DNA of 64,000 nucleotides from RHKX01 sp963823275 (lineage in GTDB: Bacteria > Actinomycetota > Thermoleophilia > Solirubrobacterales > 70-9): assembly GCA_963823275.1 (NCBI GenBank), contig CAWGKW010000001.1, positions 186,001-250,000 on the forward strand, in the 5' to 3' direction. The position numbers and the translations under genes are program-made. Below, in pieces: positions 28,253-36,762 of this stretch. The notes below the pieces were generated by a model that saw nothing but the letters and a program-made list of their open reading frames with translations, was not told where the DNA came from and did not search any database. The first letter of the stretch is position 1; each line of letters starts with the position of its first letter.

Positions 28253-29308
28253 CTAGCCGCTCAACAGTTCGCCCAGCGAGCCCATGGCGGCGATCAGCTT
28301 GATCCGCTCGGCGGTACCGATCTCGCTGCTGCCGCCCGCCTCGGTGGCCGCGATCCGGGCCACGTTGACCAGCGTGCGTTCGCGGCCGTCCCAGTCGGCC
28401 CAGGGCTCGAACTCGGTTGAGCGGATCAGGCGCTCGGAGAGCTCGGATGGGTCGACATCTGGGCCGGCCTCGAGGACGCATTCGCGCAGCCAGACCCAGT
28501 AGTCGCGCAGGGCGGTGACCTCCTCGGTTCCACCGACCGGACCATGCCCGCCGATCACCGCGACGGCCCCCAATCGGAGGATCAGCTCGAGCGCGGCGAT
28601 CCAGTTGGCGACCGGTCCGGCCCACATGATCGGCATGACCCTGCTGAAGAGGATGTCCCCGGCGAAGACGATCCGCGCGTCTGGCAGCCAGGCGATCGCA
28701 TCGCCGACCGTGTGGGCCGGCCCGACGTAGGTGAGCTCGACCTTGCGTCCGCCGACCTCCAGCTCCTCCTCGTCCCGGAACGACCGCCCCGGCACACGAG
28801 GCTCGATGCCCTTGAACTCGTAGGCGCCGAGCATTTCGTTGAAGGCCGCGAGGCCCCTCATCCGGTCGGCTCCGGGGAGCATCGGCACCTTCCCGAGCAC
28901 GCCCGCAGCCGCCCCGACCGGAGCCATGCGGGTCAGGATCGACGGGGGCTCTGCCCGCATCTGCCCAACCGCACGCTCGGAGGCGATGATCGCGGCCGTC
29001 GGATCCAGCAGTCCGTTCCCGTACCAGTGGTCGCCGTCGCCGTGAGTGTTGAAGAGCCGGCGGATCGGAGCGCCGGCCGCCGCCGCGACGGGCTCCATCG
29101 CCTCGAGCATCGCCGCCGTGAGCCGTTCGTCCCAGAGCGTGTCGATGAGCAGCGACTCGTCGTCGCCGACGACCAATCCGGCATTCGATTCGCCGAGTCC
29201 GCCGTTCGGCTGCAGCCACGCCCAGGTTCGCTCACCCACCTGGACCAGTCCGCCCTCGAAGGCGACCGGGTTCCCGAGCGGAGTTGTCTCTCCAGTGGTG
29301 GTTCCCAT
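28253..29308 (-). CDS. MBL-fold metallo-hydrolase
   Basis: 351 residues. Metal motif in NTHGDGDHWYGNG (HxDxDH-type, with Gly spacing), second in VGPAHTVGDAIAWLPDARIVFAGDILF (His and the bridging Asp), and IGGHGPVGGTEEVTAL near residue 230. These are standard for the metallo-beta-lactamase superfamily of the quorum-quenching/alkyl-sulfatase/flavoprotein side; substrate unclear. ATG at 29308. Divergent from the M20 peptidase with about 68 bases between starts. Confidence 0.87.
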   Translation of the reverse strand: MGTTTGETTPLGNPVAFEGGLVQVGERTWAWLQPNGGLGESNAGLVVGDDESLLIDTLWDERLTAAMLEAMEPVAAAAGAPIRRLFNTHGDGDHWYGNGLLDPTAAIIASERAVGQMRAEPPSILTRMAPVGAAAGVLGKVPMLPGADRMRGLAAFNEMLGAYEFKGIEPRVPGRSFRDEEELEVGGRKVELTYVGPAHTVGDAIAWLPDARIVFAGDILFSRVMPIMWAGPVANWIAALELILRLGAVAVIGGHGPVGGTEEVTALRDYWVWLRECVLEAGPDVDPSELSERLIRSTEFEPWADWDGRERTLVNVARIAATEAGGSSEIGTAERIKLIAAMGSLGELLSG

Positions 29309-29376
29309 CTGTGGAGGCCGTGCGATCTGACCGACCCGCGGTCAAGCTATCAGCGCCTGTAGGTTCCACGCGTTGG

Positions 29377-30522
29377 ATGGCTGCACCTGTCGACATGGAA
29401 TGGCGTGAACGGTGGGCGACCACGATCGCCTCCCGTCTGCTGCCCGAGGTCGAGCGATTGGTGGCGGTCTCCTCGCCCTCCGGCGATGCGAAGGCCGCCG
29501 AGGAGATCGTTGCCCTCACGACCACGATGCTCCCTTCGCAGGCGGAGATCGAGCGGCTCCCCTGCTCCTCCTCCGCGCACGCACCGGATCTGCTGGCGAG
29601 AGTGAGCGGTACCGGGAGCGCCAGGCTCCTCCTCGTCGGCCACCTCGACACGGTGGTCGCTCACGGCAGCCATCGGCCGACCGAACGCGAGGGGGACAAG
29701 CTGGTCGGCTCGGGGACCATCGACATGAAGGGCGGGGTCGCCCTTTCACTGGGACTGATGAAGGCGCTTGCCGAGGTGCCGGATTGCTTCGACGAGGTCG
29801 CGCTGCTTCTCGTCAACGACGAGGAGTTCCGGACCGAGCCCTTCGCTCACGGTCCTCGGTTCGCTGATTTCCACGCCAGTCTCTGCTTCGAGGGCGGCGA
29901 ACGCACGGCGATCGGCGAGGAGGCCGTGGTCGTGCGCCGCAAGGCTGCCGCCGCGATCAGGATCGATGCGTCCGGCGCCGCCGCTCACGCCGGAGCCAAC
30001 CCGGATGCCGGCCGCAGCGCTCTGCTCGCGCTCGCCGGCCTCGCCAACTCGCTCGCCGAACATCATGCTCCGGACGGTGATGAGGCACTCACCGTCGTGC
30101 CGACCATGATGCGGGCCGGCGAGGGGATCAACGTCGTTCCCGGCTCCGGTGAGCTGTTGGTCGACATGCGCGCCGACGACGAGGCCAGCTTCGACCGGGT
30201 CATCGAGCTGGTTCCCGACGAGATCGACGGCGTCGGGCTCCGGGTCGAGCAGCTCCGGCTCTGGCCCGGGATGGACATGGGAGAGGCCGCCGCCGCACCG
30301 TTGGCCCGGGCATCGGAGCTGCTCGGCCGCCCGATCATGGGCGCCTCCCGCGGCGGTGCGAGCGACGCCAGCAACCTGGCGCCGCACCTCCCCCTGGCGA
30401 TCGATGGGCTGGGCCCACTCGGCGCCTTCGCCCACTCGCCCGACGAGCATCTCCTGGTCGACTCGTTGCGTGATCGCTCCGAGGTGGCCCTGGCGCTGGC
30501 GGCGGCTCTTCTCGACAACTGA
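29377..30522 (+). CDS. M20-family metallopeptidase (ArgE/CPG2/acetylornithine deacetylase-like)
   Basis: About 381 residues from ATG 29377 (29395 also possible). Zn motifs: LLVGHLDTVVAHG (His and Asp), GTIDMKGGVALSLGL (Asp), LLVNDEEFRTEPF (Glu-Glu). A dimerisation domain follows (AAAIRIDASGAAAHAGANPDAGRSAL). The last zinc histidine is in FAHSPDEHLLVDSL. Hydrolyses an amide or peptide; family members range from carboxypeptidase G2 to succinyl-diaminopimelate desuccinylase, so specificity cannot be fixed. Confidence 0.9.
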   Translation: MAAPVDMEWRERWATTIASRLLPEVERLVAVSSPSGDAKAAEEIVALTTTMLPSQAEIERLPCSSSAHAPDLLARVSGTGSARLLLVGHLDTVVAHGSHRPTEREGDKLVGSGTIDMKGGVALSLGLMKALAEVPDCFDEVALLLVNDEEFRTEPFAHGPRFADFHASLCFEGGERTAIGEEAVVVRRKAAAAIRIDASGAAAHAGANPDAGRSALLALAGLANSLAEHHAPDGDEALTVVPTMMRAGEGINVVPGSGELLVDMRADDEASFDRVIELVPDEIDGVGLRVEQLRLWPGMDMGEAAAAPLARASELLGRPIMGASRGGASDASNLAPHLPLAIDGLGPLGAFAHSPDEHLLVDSLRDRSEVALALAAALLDN

Positions 30523-30570
30523 TTAGTGGCATGATTGACCGGCAGCTTTCAACGATGAGAAGGAGCGGTC

Positions 30571-31452
30571 ATGGCGCGTAAGCAGGTCAAGTCGGTAGCG
30601 GGCAAGGTCGTAGCGATCACGGGCGGTGCCCGCGGAATCGGCAAGTGCACCGCGCAGGCGCTGATCCGGCGCGGAGCCAGGGTTGCGATCGGCGATCTCG
30701 ACCTCGCGCTAGCTGAGCAGACTGCCGCCGAGCTGGGCGGCAACGCCGTCGCCTTCGAGCTCGACGTGACCGATCGCGAGTCGTTCGCCGCCTACCTCGA
30801 CGCCGCCGAGAAGGAGCTCGGTCCGATTGATGTCGTCATCAACAACGCCGGGATCATGCCCGTCGGGCCGTTCGTCGAGGAGACCGACGAGACCGCTCAG
30901 AAGATGATCGACATCAACCTCCACGGCGTCATCTACGGGACCAAGCTCGCGCTCGAGCGGATGATCCCGAGGGGCAGCGGCCACATCGTCAACATCGCCA
31001 GCCAGGCCGGTAAGGCCGGGCTTCCCGGGGGCGCCACCTACTGCGCGACCAAGCATGCGGTCGTCGGTCTCAGCGAGGCGGTCCGACTCGAGAACATCGA
31101 CACCGGCATCGAGGTCTCCTGCGTGATGCCGGCGGTCGTCAACACGGAGCTCGGCAGCGGTCTCACCGATACGCGCGGGGTCAAGAAGCTGGAGCCCGAG
31201 GAGGTCGCCGAGGCGATCATCGAGGCGATCGAGACCAACCGCTTCGACGTCTGGGTGCCGAAGTCCTCGGCTCAGATCGGAGTGATTCTCAACCTGGTCC
31301 CGCGCAAGGGCCGTGAGGCGATCGCTCGCTTCATGAAGGCCGACAAGGTGCTCGCGGAGGTCGACCATGCCGAGCGGGCCGCCTACGTCGAGCGCACCTC
31401 GAGCGGCACCTCGGCGACCGAACAGCACGAGCAGCCGGCGGCGAAGGGCTGA
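30571..31452 (+). CDS. Short-chain dehydrogenase/reductase (SDR)
   Basis: 293 residues, ATG behind AAGGAG. Cofactor motif ITGGARGIGKCTAQAL, NNAGIMPVGPF (NNAG), catalytic Ser in VNIASQAGKAGLPGG and YxxxK in ATYCATKHAVV. Classical SDR; an Asp after the second strand (AIGDLDLALAEQ) suggests NAD preference. Substrate unknown; a ~35-residue C-terminal extension has no motif. A 9-bp hairpin (31463-31483) follows the stop codon. Confidence 0.92.
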   Translation: MARKQVKSVAGKVVAITGGARGIGKCTAQALIRRGARVAIGDLDLALAEQTAAELGGNAVAFELDVTDRESFAAYLDAAEKELGPIDVVINNAGIMPVGPFVEETDETAQKMIDINLHGVIYGTKLALERMIPRGSGHIVNIASQAGKAGLPGGATYCATKHAVVGLSEAVRLENIDTGIEVSCVMPAVVNTELGSGLTDTRGVKKLEPEEVAEAIIEAIETNRFDVWVPKSSAQIGVILNLVPRKGREAIARFMKADKVLAEVDHAERAAYVERTSSGTSATEQHEQPAAKG

Positions 31453-31462
31453 ACCCCCGGCG

Positions 31463-31483
31463 GGCTCGCCCAGCGGGCGAGCC
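31463..31483 (+). terminator. Hairpin after SDR gene
   Basis: GGCTCGCCC-AGC-GGGCGAGCC, 9 perfect base pairs, ten bases after the SDR stop. Followed by GAGAGTGTTGTG rather than a T-run, and the next gene starts at 31493, so it may attenuate rather than stop transcription. Confidence 0.55.
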
Positions 31484-31492
31484 GAGAGTGTT

Positions 31493-32803
31493 GTGATTCC
31501 GACAGTCCCCCGCCTGCCGTTCATCGGCGACCCGCTGCTGCGCCGGGTTCGGGTGCCGAAGGACCTCGATGCGATCACCTTCATCGGGGAGGAGGCGTCG
31601 CCGGAGGCCGGCGGCGTCGGAGCTGAGAACGTCGAGGCGATCTGGGGCGCGGTCAGGTCCTGGTTCAGGAGCGGCGTCCACCCGGCGATTCAGGTTTGCG
31701 TCCGCCGCAACGGCGAGGTGATCCTCGACCGCGCGATCGGCCACGCCAGCGGCACCGGACCCCGGGATCCCGACGATGCCGAGAAGGTGCCGGCCACCAC
31801 CGATACACCGTTCTGCATCTACTCGACCTCGAAGGCGGTGACCGCGTTCGTCGTCCACAAGCTCAGTGAGAGGGGGGTGCTCTCGATCGACGATCCGGTC
31901 GCCGACTACATCCCCGGATACGAGATCAACCGCAAGGGCAAGATCACGATCGGGCACGTCCTCGCCCATCGCGCCGGGGTCCCGAACCTCCCACCGGAGG
32001 CGCTCGATCTGGCCTACATCGACGACCGTGAGCACCTCCGCAAGGTTCTCTGCGCCGCCGAGCCGATTCACGGGGCGGGCAGAGCACAGGCCTACCATGC
32101 CGTCGCCGGCGGGTTCATCCTCCGTGAGGTCGTGTTCGGCGCCACCGGTAGGGACATCCGCCAGGTGCTCGCCGAGGAGTTCCTGGACCCGCTCGGATTC
32201 CGCTGGATGAACTACGGGGTGGCGGCCGACGACGTCGATCAGGTCGCCGTCAACTACATCACCGGCCCGCGCACCCTGCCGCCGTTGTCGAACCTGCTCA
32301 CGCGCGCCCTCGGACACCCGCTGGATCAGCTCGTCGATCTGACCAACGACCCTAGATTTCTCGCCGGAATCGTGCCGGCCGCGAACACCGTTACGAACGC
32401 GAACGAACTCTCCCGCTTCTTCGAGGTGATGCGTCGCGGCGGCGAGCTCGACGGCATCCGGGTGATCGAGACGGACACGGTTCGCGAAGCGCTGGTTGAA
32501 CGCTCCCACCTCGAGCTGGACTTCTCACTCGCCTTCCCGACCCGCTTCTCTCAGGGGATGATGCTCGGCTCCCAGTACATCAGCCTCTACGGCCGCGACA
32601 CCCAGCACGCCTTCGGGCACCTCGGCTTCACGAACATGCTCGCCTGGGCCGATCCCGAGCGAGCGATCTCGGTCGCCGTGCTCAACAACGGCAAGCCGGT
32701 CCTCTACCCCGAGCTCCACCGCTTGCTCGGAACCATGGGAAAGATCACGAGCGAGATGCCGAAGGTCCCGGAGTCGGAGTGGTTCATCCCACCAATCACC
32801 TGA
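31493..32803 (+). CDS. Serine hydrolase of the beta-lactamase/esterase (class C/EstB) family
   Basis: About 436 residues from GTG 31493, the first start after the hairpin. SxxK motif in CIYSTSKAVTAFVV, Tyr motif in AYHAVAGGFILREV and HxG-type third motif in FGHLGFTNMLAW. Such enzymes act mostly as esterases or peptidases, not resistance enzymes. No signal peptide, so cytosolic. R-family repeats begin six bases after its stop. Confidence 0.88.
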   Translation: MIPTVPRLPFIGDPLLRRVRVPKDLDAITFIGEEASPEAGGVGAENVEAIWGAVRSWFRSGVHPAIQVCVRRNGEVILDRAIGHASGTGPRDPDDAEKVPATTDTPFCIYSTSKAVTAFVVHKLSERGVLSIDDPVADYIPGYEINRKGKITIGHVLAHRAGVPNLPPEALDLAYIDDREHLRKVLCAAEPIHGAGRAQAYHAVAGGFILREVVFGATGRDIRQVLAEEFLDPLGFRWMNYGVAADDVDQVAVNYITGPRTLPPLSNLLTRALGHPLDQLVDLTNDPRFLAGIVPAANTVTNANELSRFFEVMRRGGELDGIRVIETDTVREALVERSHLELDFSLAFPTRFSQGMMLGSQYISLYGRDTQHAFGHLGFTNMLAWADPERAISVAVLNNGKPVLYPELHRLLGTMGKITSEMPKVPESEWFIPPIT

Positions 32804-32808
32804 CGCCC

Positions 32809-33124
32809 TTGCCGAGCGGCAACACCGCGCCGCCCGAGCAGAAGCGGACGCGCAGCGGAGCATCTGCTCGGGGTCATCCCACGGCAACGAGGGAAGAACC
32901 TGACTCCCACCACGCCGTTCACCGGCCTGCCGAGCGACGTTTCAGGTTCAGTGGTCGATTACCACTGACATCCAACGAAAATCTGCCAACGAACTCAACA
33001 CTGCGCCGCCCGAGCAGAGCGGACGCGCAGCGGAGCCCCGCCCCACCAACAACCCGACGCCCTTGCCGAGCGGCAACACCGCGCCGCCCGACGGAAGCGG
33101 ACGCGCAGCGGAGCATTCCGTCGG
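32809..33124. repeat. R-family palindromic repeats, three units (gap between convergent genes)
   Basis: The 327-base gap contains no gene. Unit structure: a short hairpin TTGCCGAGCGGCAA, about 11 bases, then a 9-bp stem around a conserved ~20-base core (AGCGGACGCGCAGCGGAGCA). Unit 1 (32809-32871) has arms CCGAGCAGA/TCTGCTCGG. Unit 2 (33009-33045) is degenerate on its right side. Unit 3 (33063-33124) has arms CCGACGGAA/TTCCGTCGG. A separate hairpin TCAGTGGT-CGATT-ACCACTGA lies at 32948-32968. Arms differ but stay complementary. Confidence 0.85.
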
Positions 33125-33130
33125 AGTCAT

Positions 33131-34906
33131 CTAAGCCCGCATCTCGTACTGGCCCGCCAGGGCGCGGGTCTTCGACCAGACCGAGTCGAAGCGCTCGCCG
33201 TCGGTGACCGGACGGGTGATCGCGGCGCGGGCCCAAGTGGCCTGGGCCTCGGTGGCGGAGGTCTTGCCGTGAAGCTGGACCGCGTAGGAGGAGAAGTCGC
33301 GGATCAGGACGTCGAAGATCTGATCGAGGGTGTCGATCGGCAGGCCGATGAAGGCGGCCTGCTCGCAGATCAGCTGGCCGTAGGGGATCAGCGTGAACAG
33401 CTCGCCGAGGGTCAGCAGGTAGTCGAGGTCCTTCTGCTGCTCCTCTCCGGGGGCCGCCTCGACCAGCAGCGACTTGAACGACTCGGCGAGTTCGACGAAC
33501 CGGGCTACGTTGGGCACGCCGGCGAACGGCTCGAAGGCGGCCCGCCAGTCGCTGAAGCGGATCTTGCTGAGCCCGCGCGCCGGCCCCTGACGGAAGAGGA
33601 ACTCGTCGTCGCCGGGGGCGAGCGTCCGCTCCGGCGGCGCGAGCTCGGGGTCGGGGTTGAACAGATAGGCGCCCATGAACTTGAGCACCAGCGCCATGTT
33701 CACGTGGACCGTGCCCTCGAGCTTCGGCAGCCCGCGGATGTCCTTGGCGGCCATCTCGAAGAACATGTCGCGCTCGAAGCCCTTGGCCGCCATCACGTCC
33801 CAGAGTTCGTCGATCACCCGCTCGCCCTCGGTGGTCACCTTCATCTTCGTCAGCGGGTCGAAGAGCAGGTAACGGCGGTCCTCGGGGGAGGCCGTGCGCA
33901 TGTAGTCGATCGCGCGGTTGGCGAACAGCTTCATCGCGATCAGCCGTGCGTAGGAGTCCGTGAAAGCCTGGCGGACGTGTGGGAAGTCGGTCACCCGGAG
34001 CCCGTAGAGGATGCGCGAGTCGGCGTGGGTGATCGCCTCGTGAAGGGCGTGCTCGCAGATGCCGATCGACGCGAAGCCGAGGTTGAACTTGCCGATGTTG
34101 ACCGTGTTGAGCGCCGCGTCGAATGCGCCCGGGCCGGTGTGGAGGACGTCCTCGGGCGTCACCGGGTAGTCGCGCAGCTCGAACTGGCTGACGTAGTTCT
34201 GGGAGTTGACGACGTTGCGGATCAGCTCATAGTTCGGGTGCCTGGAGTCGGCGGCGAAGAAGGCGTAGCCGTGCGGTCCCTCGATCCCCTCGATGCGGCC
34301 GAAGACCGAGACCATCGCCGCCTCGTTGCCGTTGCCGATGTAGTACTTGCCGCCCGAGGCCGAATACCCGCCGCCGCCCTCGTTGGGGGTGAGGACCATG
34401 TCGGTCGAGTAGATGTCGGCGCCGTGGGCGCGCTCGGAGAGCCCGAAGGCGAAGATCTCGCCCTCCTTCAGCAGCCGCGCCGCGCGCTCCCGCGCCGCCT
34501 CGTTCTCGGACTGGAAGATCGGGCCGAGCCCGAGGATCGTGACCTGCCACGTGTACCAGTAGGCCAGCCCGTAGAAGGCCGAGACCTCACTGAGAGCGCA
34601 GATCCTCTGCGTGTCCCAGCGGCGCTCCGGATCGCCGCCGCCGTCGCGGGCGGGGGTCAGGAACCGGGAGAAGATCCCCTCCCGGGCCTGGAAGGAGAGG
34701 TAGTCGGAGTACCAGCGGTGCTCGCGGTCGGCGTCCTTGAGGGCGACCTTACCCCGCTCCTCGAACCACTCGATCGTGGCCTCGATCGCCTCACGGTCTG
34801 GGGCGGCGAGATGCTCGAAGCCGGGGGCGTTCGGATCGAGGATCAGTCCGTCACCCGGTCGGCTGACGGCGGCGGGTCTCGGTGTGGTGGTCTCTGTTGT
34901 GGACAT
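33131..34906 (-). CDS. Acyl-CoA dehydrogenase/oxidase-like flavoprotein
   Basis: 591 residues from ATG 34906; longer frame to 35056 overlaps PPK2. The FAD/acyl-CoA core is visible in FAFGLSERAHGADIYSTDMVLTP, GYSASGGKYYIGNGNEAAMVSVFGRIEG and KFNLGFASIGICEHALHEA; the length and second C-terminal helical domain (VNMALVLKFMGAYLF, YGQLICEQAAFIGLP) resemble acyl-CoA oxidase-type members. Last gene of a four-gene minus-strand operon, 10 bases after PPK2. Substrate unknown. Confidence 0.85.
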   Translation of the reverse strand: MSTTETTTPRPAAVSRPGDGLILDPNAPGFEHLAAPDREAIEATIEWFEERGKVALKDADREHRWYSDYLSFQAREGIFSRFLTPARDGGGDPERRWDTQRICALSEVSAFYGLAYWYTWQVTILGLGPIFQSENEAARERAARLLKEGEIFAFGLSERAHGADIYSTDMVLTPNEGGGGYSASGGKYYIGNGNEAAMVSVFGRIEGIEGPHGYAFFAADSRHPNYELIRNVVNSQNYVSQFELRDYPVTPEDVLHTGPGAFDAALNTVNIGKFNLGFASIGICEHALHEAITHADSRILYGLRVTDFPHVRQAFTDSYARLIAMKLFANRAIDYMRTASPEDRRYLLFDPLTKMKVTTEGERVIDELWDVMAAKGFERDMFFEMAAKDIRGLPKLEGTVHVNMALVLKFMGAYLFNPDPELAPPERTLAPGDDEFLFRQGPARGLSKIRFSDWRAAFEPFAGVPNVARFVELAESFKSLLVEAAPGEEQQKDLDYLLTLGELFTLIPYGQLICEQAAFIGLPIDTLDQIFDVLIRDFSSYAVQLHGKTSATEAQATWARAAITRPVTDGERFDSVWSKTRALAGQYEMRA

Positions 34907-34916
34907 GACGAGAAGC

Positions 34917-35792
34917 CTATTCGGCCTTCTCCTCGGCCTTCTCCTCCGCCTTCTCCTCGGCTCTCCTCTTCTCCGCCGCCCTTTGCTTCTTGAGCATCTT
35001 CGCGGCGACGTCGGGGACCTTCGCGTAGAGGTCCTCCGGCGGCCGGGCGTACCCATCGTCGCCCTGAACCTTCGGCAGCTTCACCTGCTCGTAATCAAGC
35101 GACTCGAAGGGAACGGTCGTCAGCAGATGGGAGATGCAGTTGATCCGCGCGTTTCGTTTGATGTCGGACTCGATCACGTGCCAGCGTGCTTCGGGGATGT
35201 CAGTGTGCTTGAACATCTCGTCCTTGGCTCGCGAGTAGTCGACCCAGTGGCTGCGTGAGTAGAGGTCGGTGGGGGACAGCTTCCATTGCTTCAGGGGGTC
35301 GCCGATCCGAGCCTCGAACCGCCGCGCCTGTTCATGGTCTGAAACCGAGAACCAGTACTTGATCAGGATGATCCCGTCGTCGACCAGCATCCGCTCGAAG
35401 GTCGGGCACTGGCGCAGGAACCGCTGGTGCTCGTCCTCGGTGCAGAAGCCGAGTACCTTCTCGACCCCGCCGCGGTTGTACCAGGAGCGGTCGAAGATCA
35501 CGACCTCTCCACCGGCCGGCAGATGGGCGATGTAGCGCTGGAAGTACCACTCGGTCTTCTCGCGATCGGATGGAGCGGGGAGTGCGACGGTCCTCACCGA
35601 GCGCGGTGAGACCCTCTCGACGATCCGCTTGATCACCCCGCCCTTGCCCGCGGCGTCTCTGCCCTCGAAGACGATCGCCACCCGCTTGTTCTCCCGCCGC
35701 ACCCAGTCGACCATCTGGATGAGCTGCACCTGGAGGTCGTGGAGCTCACGCTCGTACAGGTCCCGTGGCAGCTTCCTTCTCTTCTTGTTCAT
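34917..35792 (-). CDS. ppk2: Polyphosphate kinase 2 (PPK2) family protein
   Basis: About 291 residues from ATG 35792. Walker A AIVFEGRDAAGKGGVIKRI, Walker B region VVIFDRSWYNRGGVE, and lid IPEARWHVIESDIKRNARI are diagnostic. Length fits one-domain class I/II PPK2, which moves phosphate between polyphosphate and nucleotides, usually NDP phosphorylation. The C-terminus ends in AEEK repeats (EEKAEEKAEEKAE), unusual and probably disordered. Nineteen bases after the phosphoesterase gene, ten before the acyl-CoA dehydrogenase. Confidence 0.93.
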   Translation of the reverse strand: MNKKRRKLPRDLYERELHDLQVQLIQMVDWVRRENKRVAIVFEGRDAAGKGGVIKRIVERVSPRSVRTVALPAPSDREKTEWYFQRYIAHLPAGGEVVIFDRSWYNRGGVEKVLGFCTEDEHQRFLRQCPTFERMLVDDGIILIKYWFSVSDHEQARRFEARIGDPLKQWKLSPTDLYSRSHWVDYSRAKDEMFKHTDIPEARWHVIESDIKRNARINCISHLLTTVPFESLDYEQVKLPKVQGDDGYARPPEDLYAKVPDVAAKMLKKQRAAEKRRAEEKAEEKAEEKAE

Positions 35793-35811
35793 TCCCAGCC
35801 CTTCGATTCGC

Positions 35812-36408
35812 TCAGATCTCAAAAGTTACGCCGCTCGGGCCGAGGTTGGCGATCTGCGTCGGCCCGATGGTCGACCGCTCCCCCCAGGCCTCGTGAATAT
35901 GGCCGCACACTGCCAGCGGCGGCTGGCGGTCCTCGATCGCGGCCAGAATCGCGGTGCTGCCGTAGTGACCCCCGTCGGATGCGCGGTCGCAATGGCCGCT
36001 CGGCGGCGAGTGGACGACGAGGATTGCGCCCTGCGGGCAGCCTGCCAGGCGCTCCGAGGCCTGCTCCTCGGACAGGTCGAAGCTCCACTCCCAGGGAGTC
36101 GTCGGAATCCCGCCCCCGAGGCCGAAGAAGGTCACGCCGTCGATCTCAGCCGACTCCCCATGCAGCACGGTGGCCGCGTTCCAGTCGGCACAGGCCTCGC
36201 GAAGGGCCTCCTCGGTTTCATTGTTGCCCGGCACGAGGATCGCCGGCGCGTCGATCGCGGCCAGGGCGTCGATCGTCTCCTCGAGTCCTTCGTGAACCGA
36301 GGCGAAATCTCCGGCTCCGATCACGAGGTCGCAGTCCCGGCTGCGCTCGACCAGCGAGGCGGCCCCGCCGAGATCGCGATGCAGGTCGCTGAAGGCGAGC
36401 ATCCTCAC
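35812..36408 (-). CDS. Metallophosphoesterase (calcineurin-like)
   Basis: 198 residues. Start GTG 36408: AFSDLHRDLGG (first Asp/His motif), IGAGDFASVHEG, LVPGNNETEEAL, AILVVHSPPSGHCDRA and VCGHIHEAW cover the dinuclear metal site (D-x-H, GD, GNxE, H, GHxH). The small GNNE form suits the YfcE-like phosphodiesterase group. Its GTG overlaps the TGA of the upstream repeat protein by 4 bases (GTGA). Confidence 0.9.
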   Translation of the reverse strand: MRMLAFSDLHRDLGGAASLVERSRDCDLVIGAGDFASVHEGLEETIDALAAIDAPAILVPGNNETEEALREACADWNAATVLHGESAEIDGVTFFGLGGGIPTTPWEWSFDLSEEQASERLAGCPQGAILVVHSPPSGHCDRASDGGHYGSTAILAAIEDRQPPLAVCGHIHEAWGERSTIGPTQIANLGPSGVTFEI

Positions 36409-36701
36409 GACGGCGAATCGTCTCCGGTCTCGATCTCGAGCTCCCGGACGCGGAGGCGGCCGACGTCGAGCTCCTCGATCTCGAGCCGCCCAATCGTGGC
36501 CCTTCCGACGGCGAGCCTCCCGATCGCGAGCGCCCCGATCGCGGTCGCACCGATCGCCACGGCCGCGACGGCGACGGGTGCCGAAACCGTCGGACCCAGC
36601 ACGGCCGGACCCCTCGCGACGCCCGCCCGTGCCTCGAAGCCCATCCTCTTAACGCCCGGTAGTCGATCTCGAAGTCCCATTGAATGCTCTGATGAAGCCA
36701 T
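36405..36701 (-). CDS. Small pentad-repeat (beta-helix-like) protein, easily missed
   Basis: 98 residues from ATG 36701, with AAGGGG about 8 bases ahead. Residues ~40-90 repeat every five residues: AIGAT, AIGAL, AIGRL, AVGRA, TIGRL, EIEEL, DVGRL, RVREL. This is a pentapeptide-type solenoid pattern, alternating from hydrophobic to charged toward the C-terminus, possibly membrane-associated at the hydrophobic end. No enzymatic motif. First gene of the operon to MPE, PPK2 and acyl-CoA dehydrogenase. Similar short repeat proteins occur widely and are uncharacterised. Confidence 0.7.
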   Translation of the reverse strand: MASSEHSMGLRDRLPGVKRMGFEARAGVARGPAVLGPTVSAPVAVAAVAIGATAIGALAIGRLAVGRATIGRLEIEELDVGRLRVRELEIETGDDSPS

Positions 36702-36762
36702 CGTTGCCCCTTGTCGGTGTTCAGGAGGATCCTCGCACGTCGGACCCACTAACCTCGGGCGG

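Noticed and set aside
31493..32803. True beta-lactamase (resistance)
   Set aside because: No export signal; motif pattern fits broad serine hydrolases/esterases of the family.
32809..33124. CRISPR array
   Set aside because: Only a few irregularly spaced units with palindromic structure and no similar-length spacers or cas genes.
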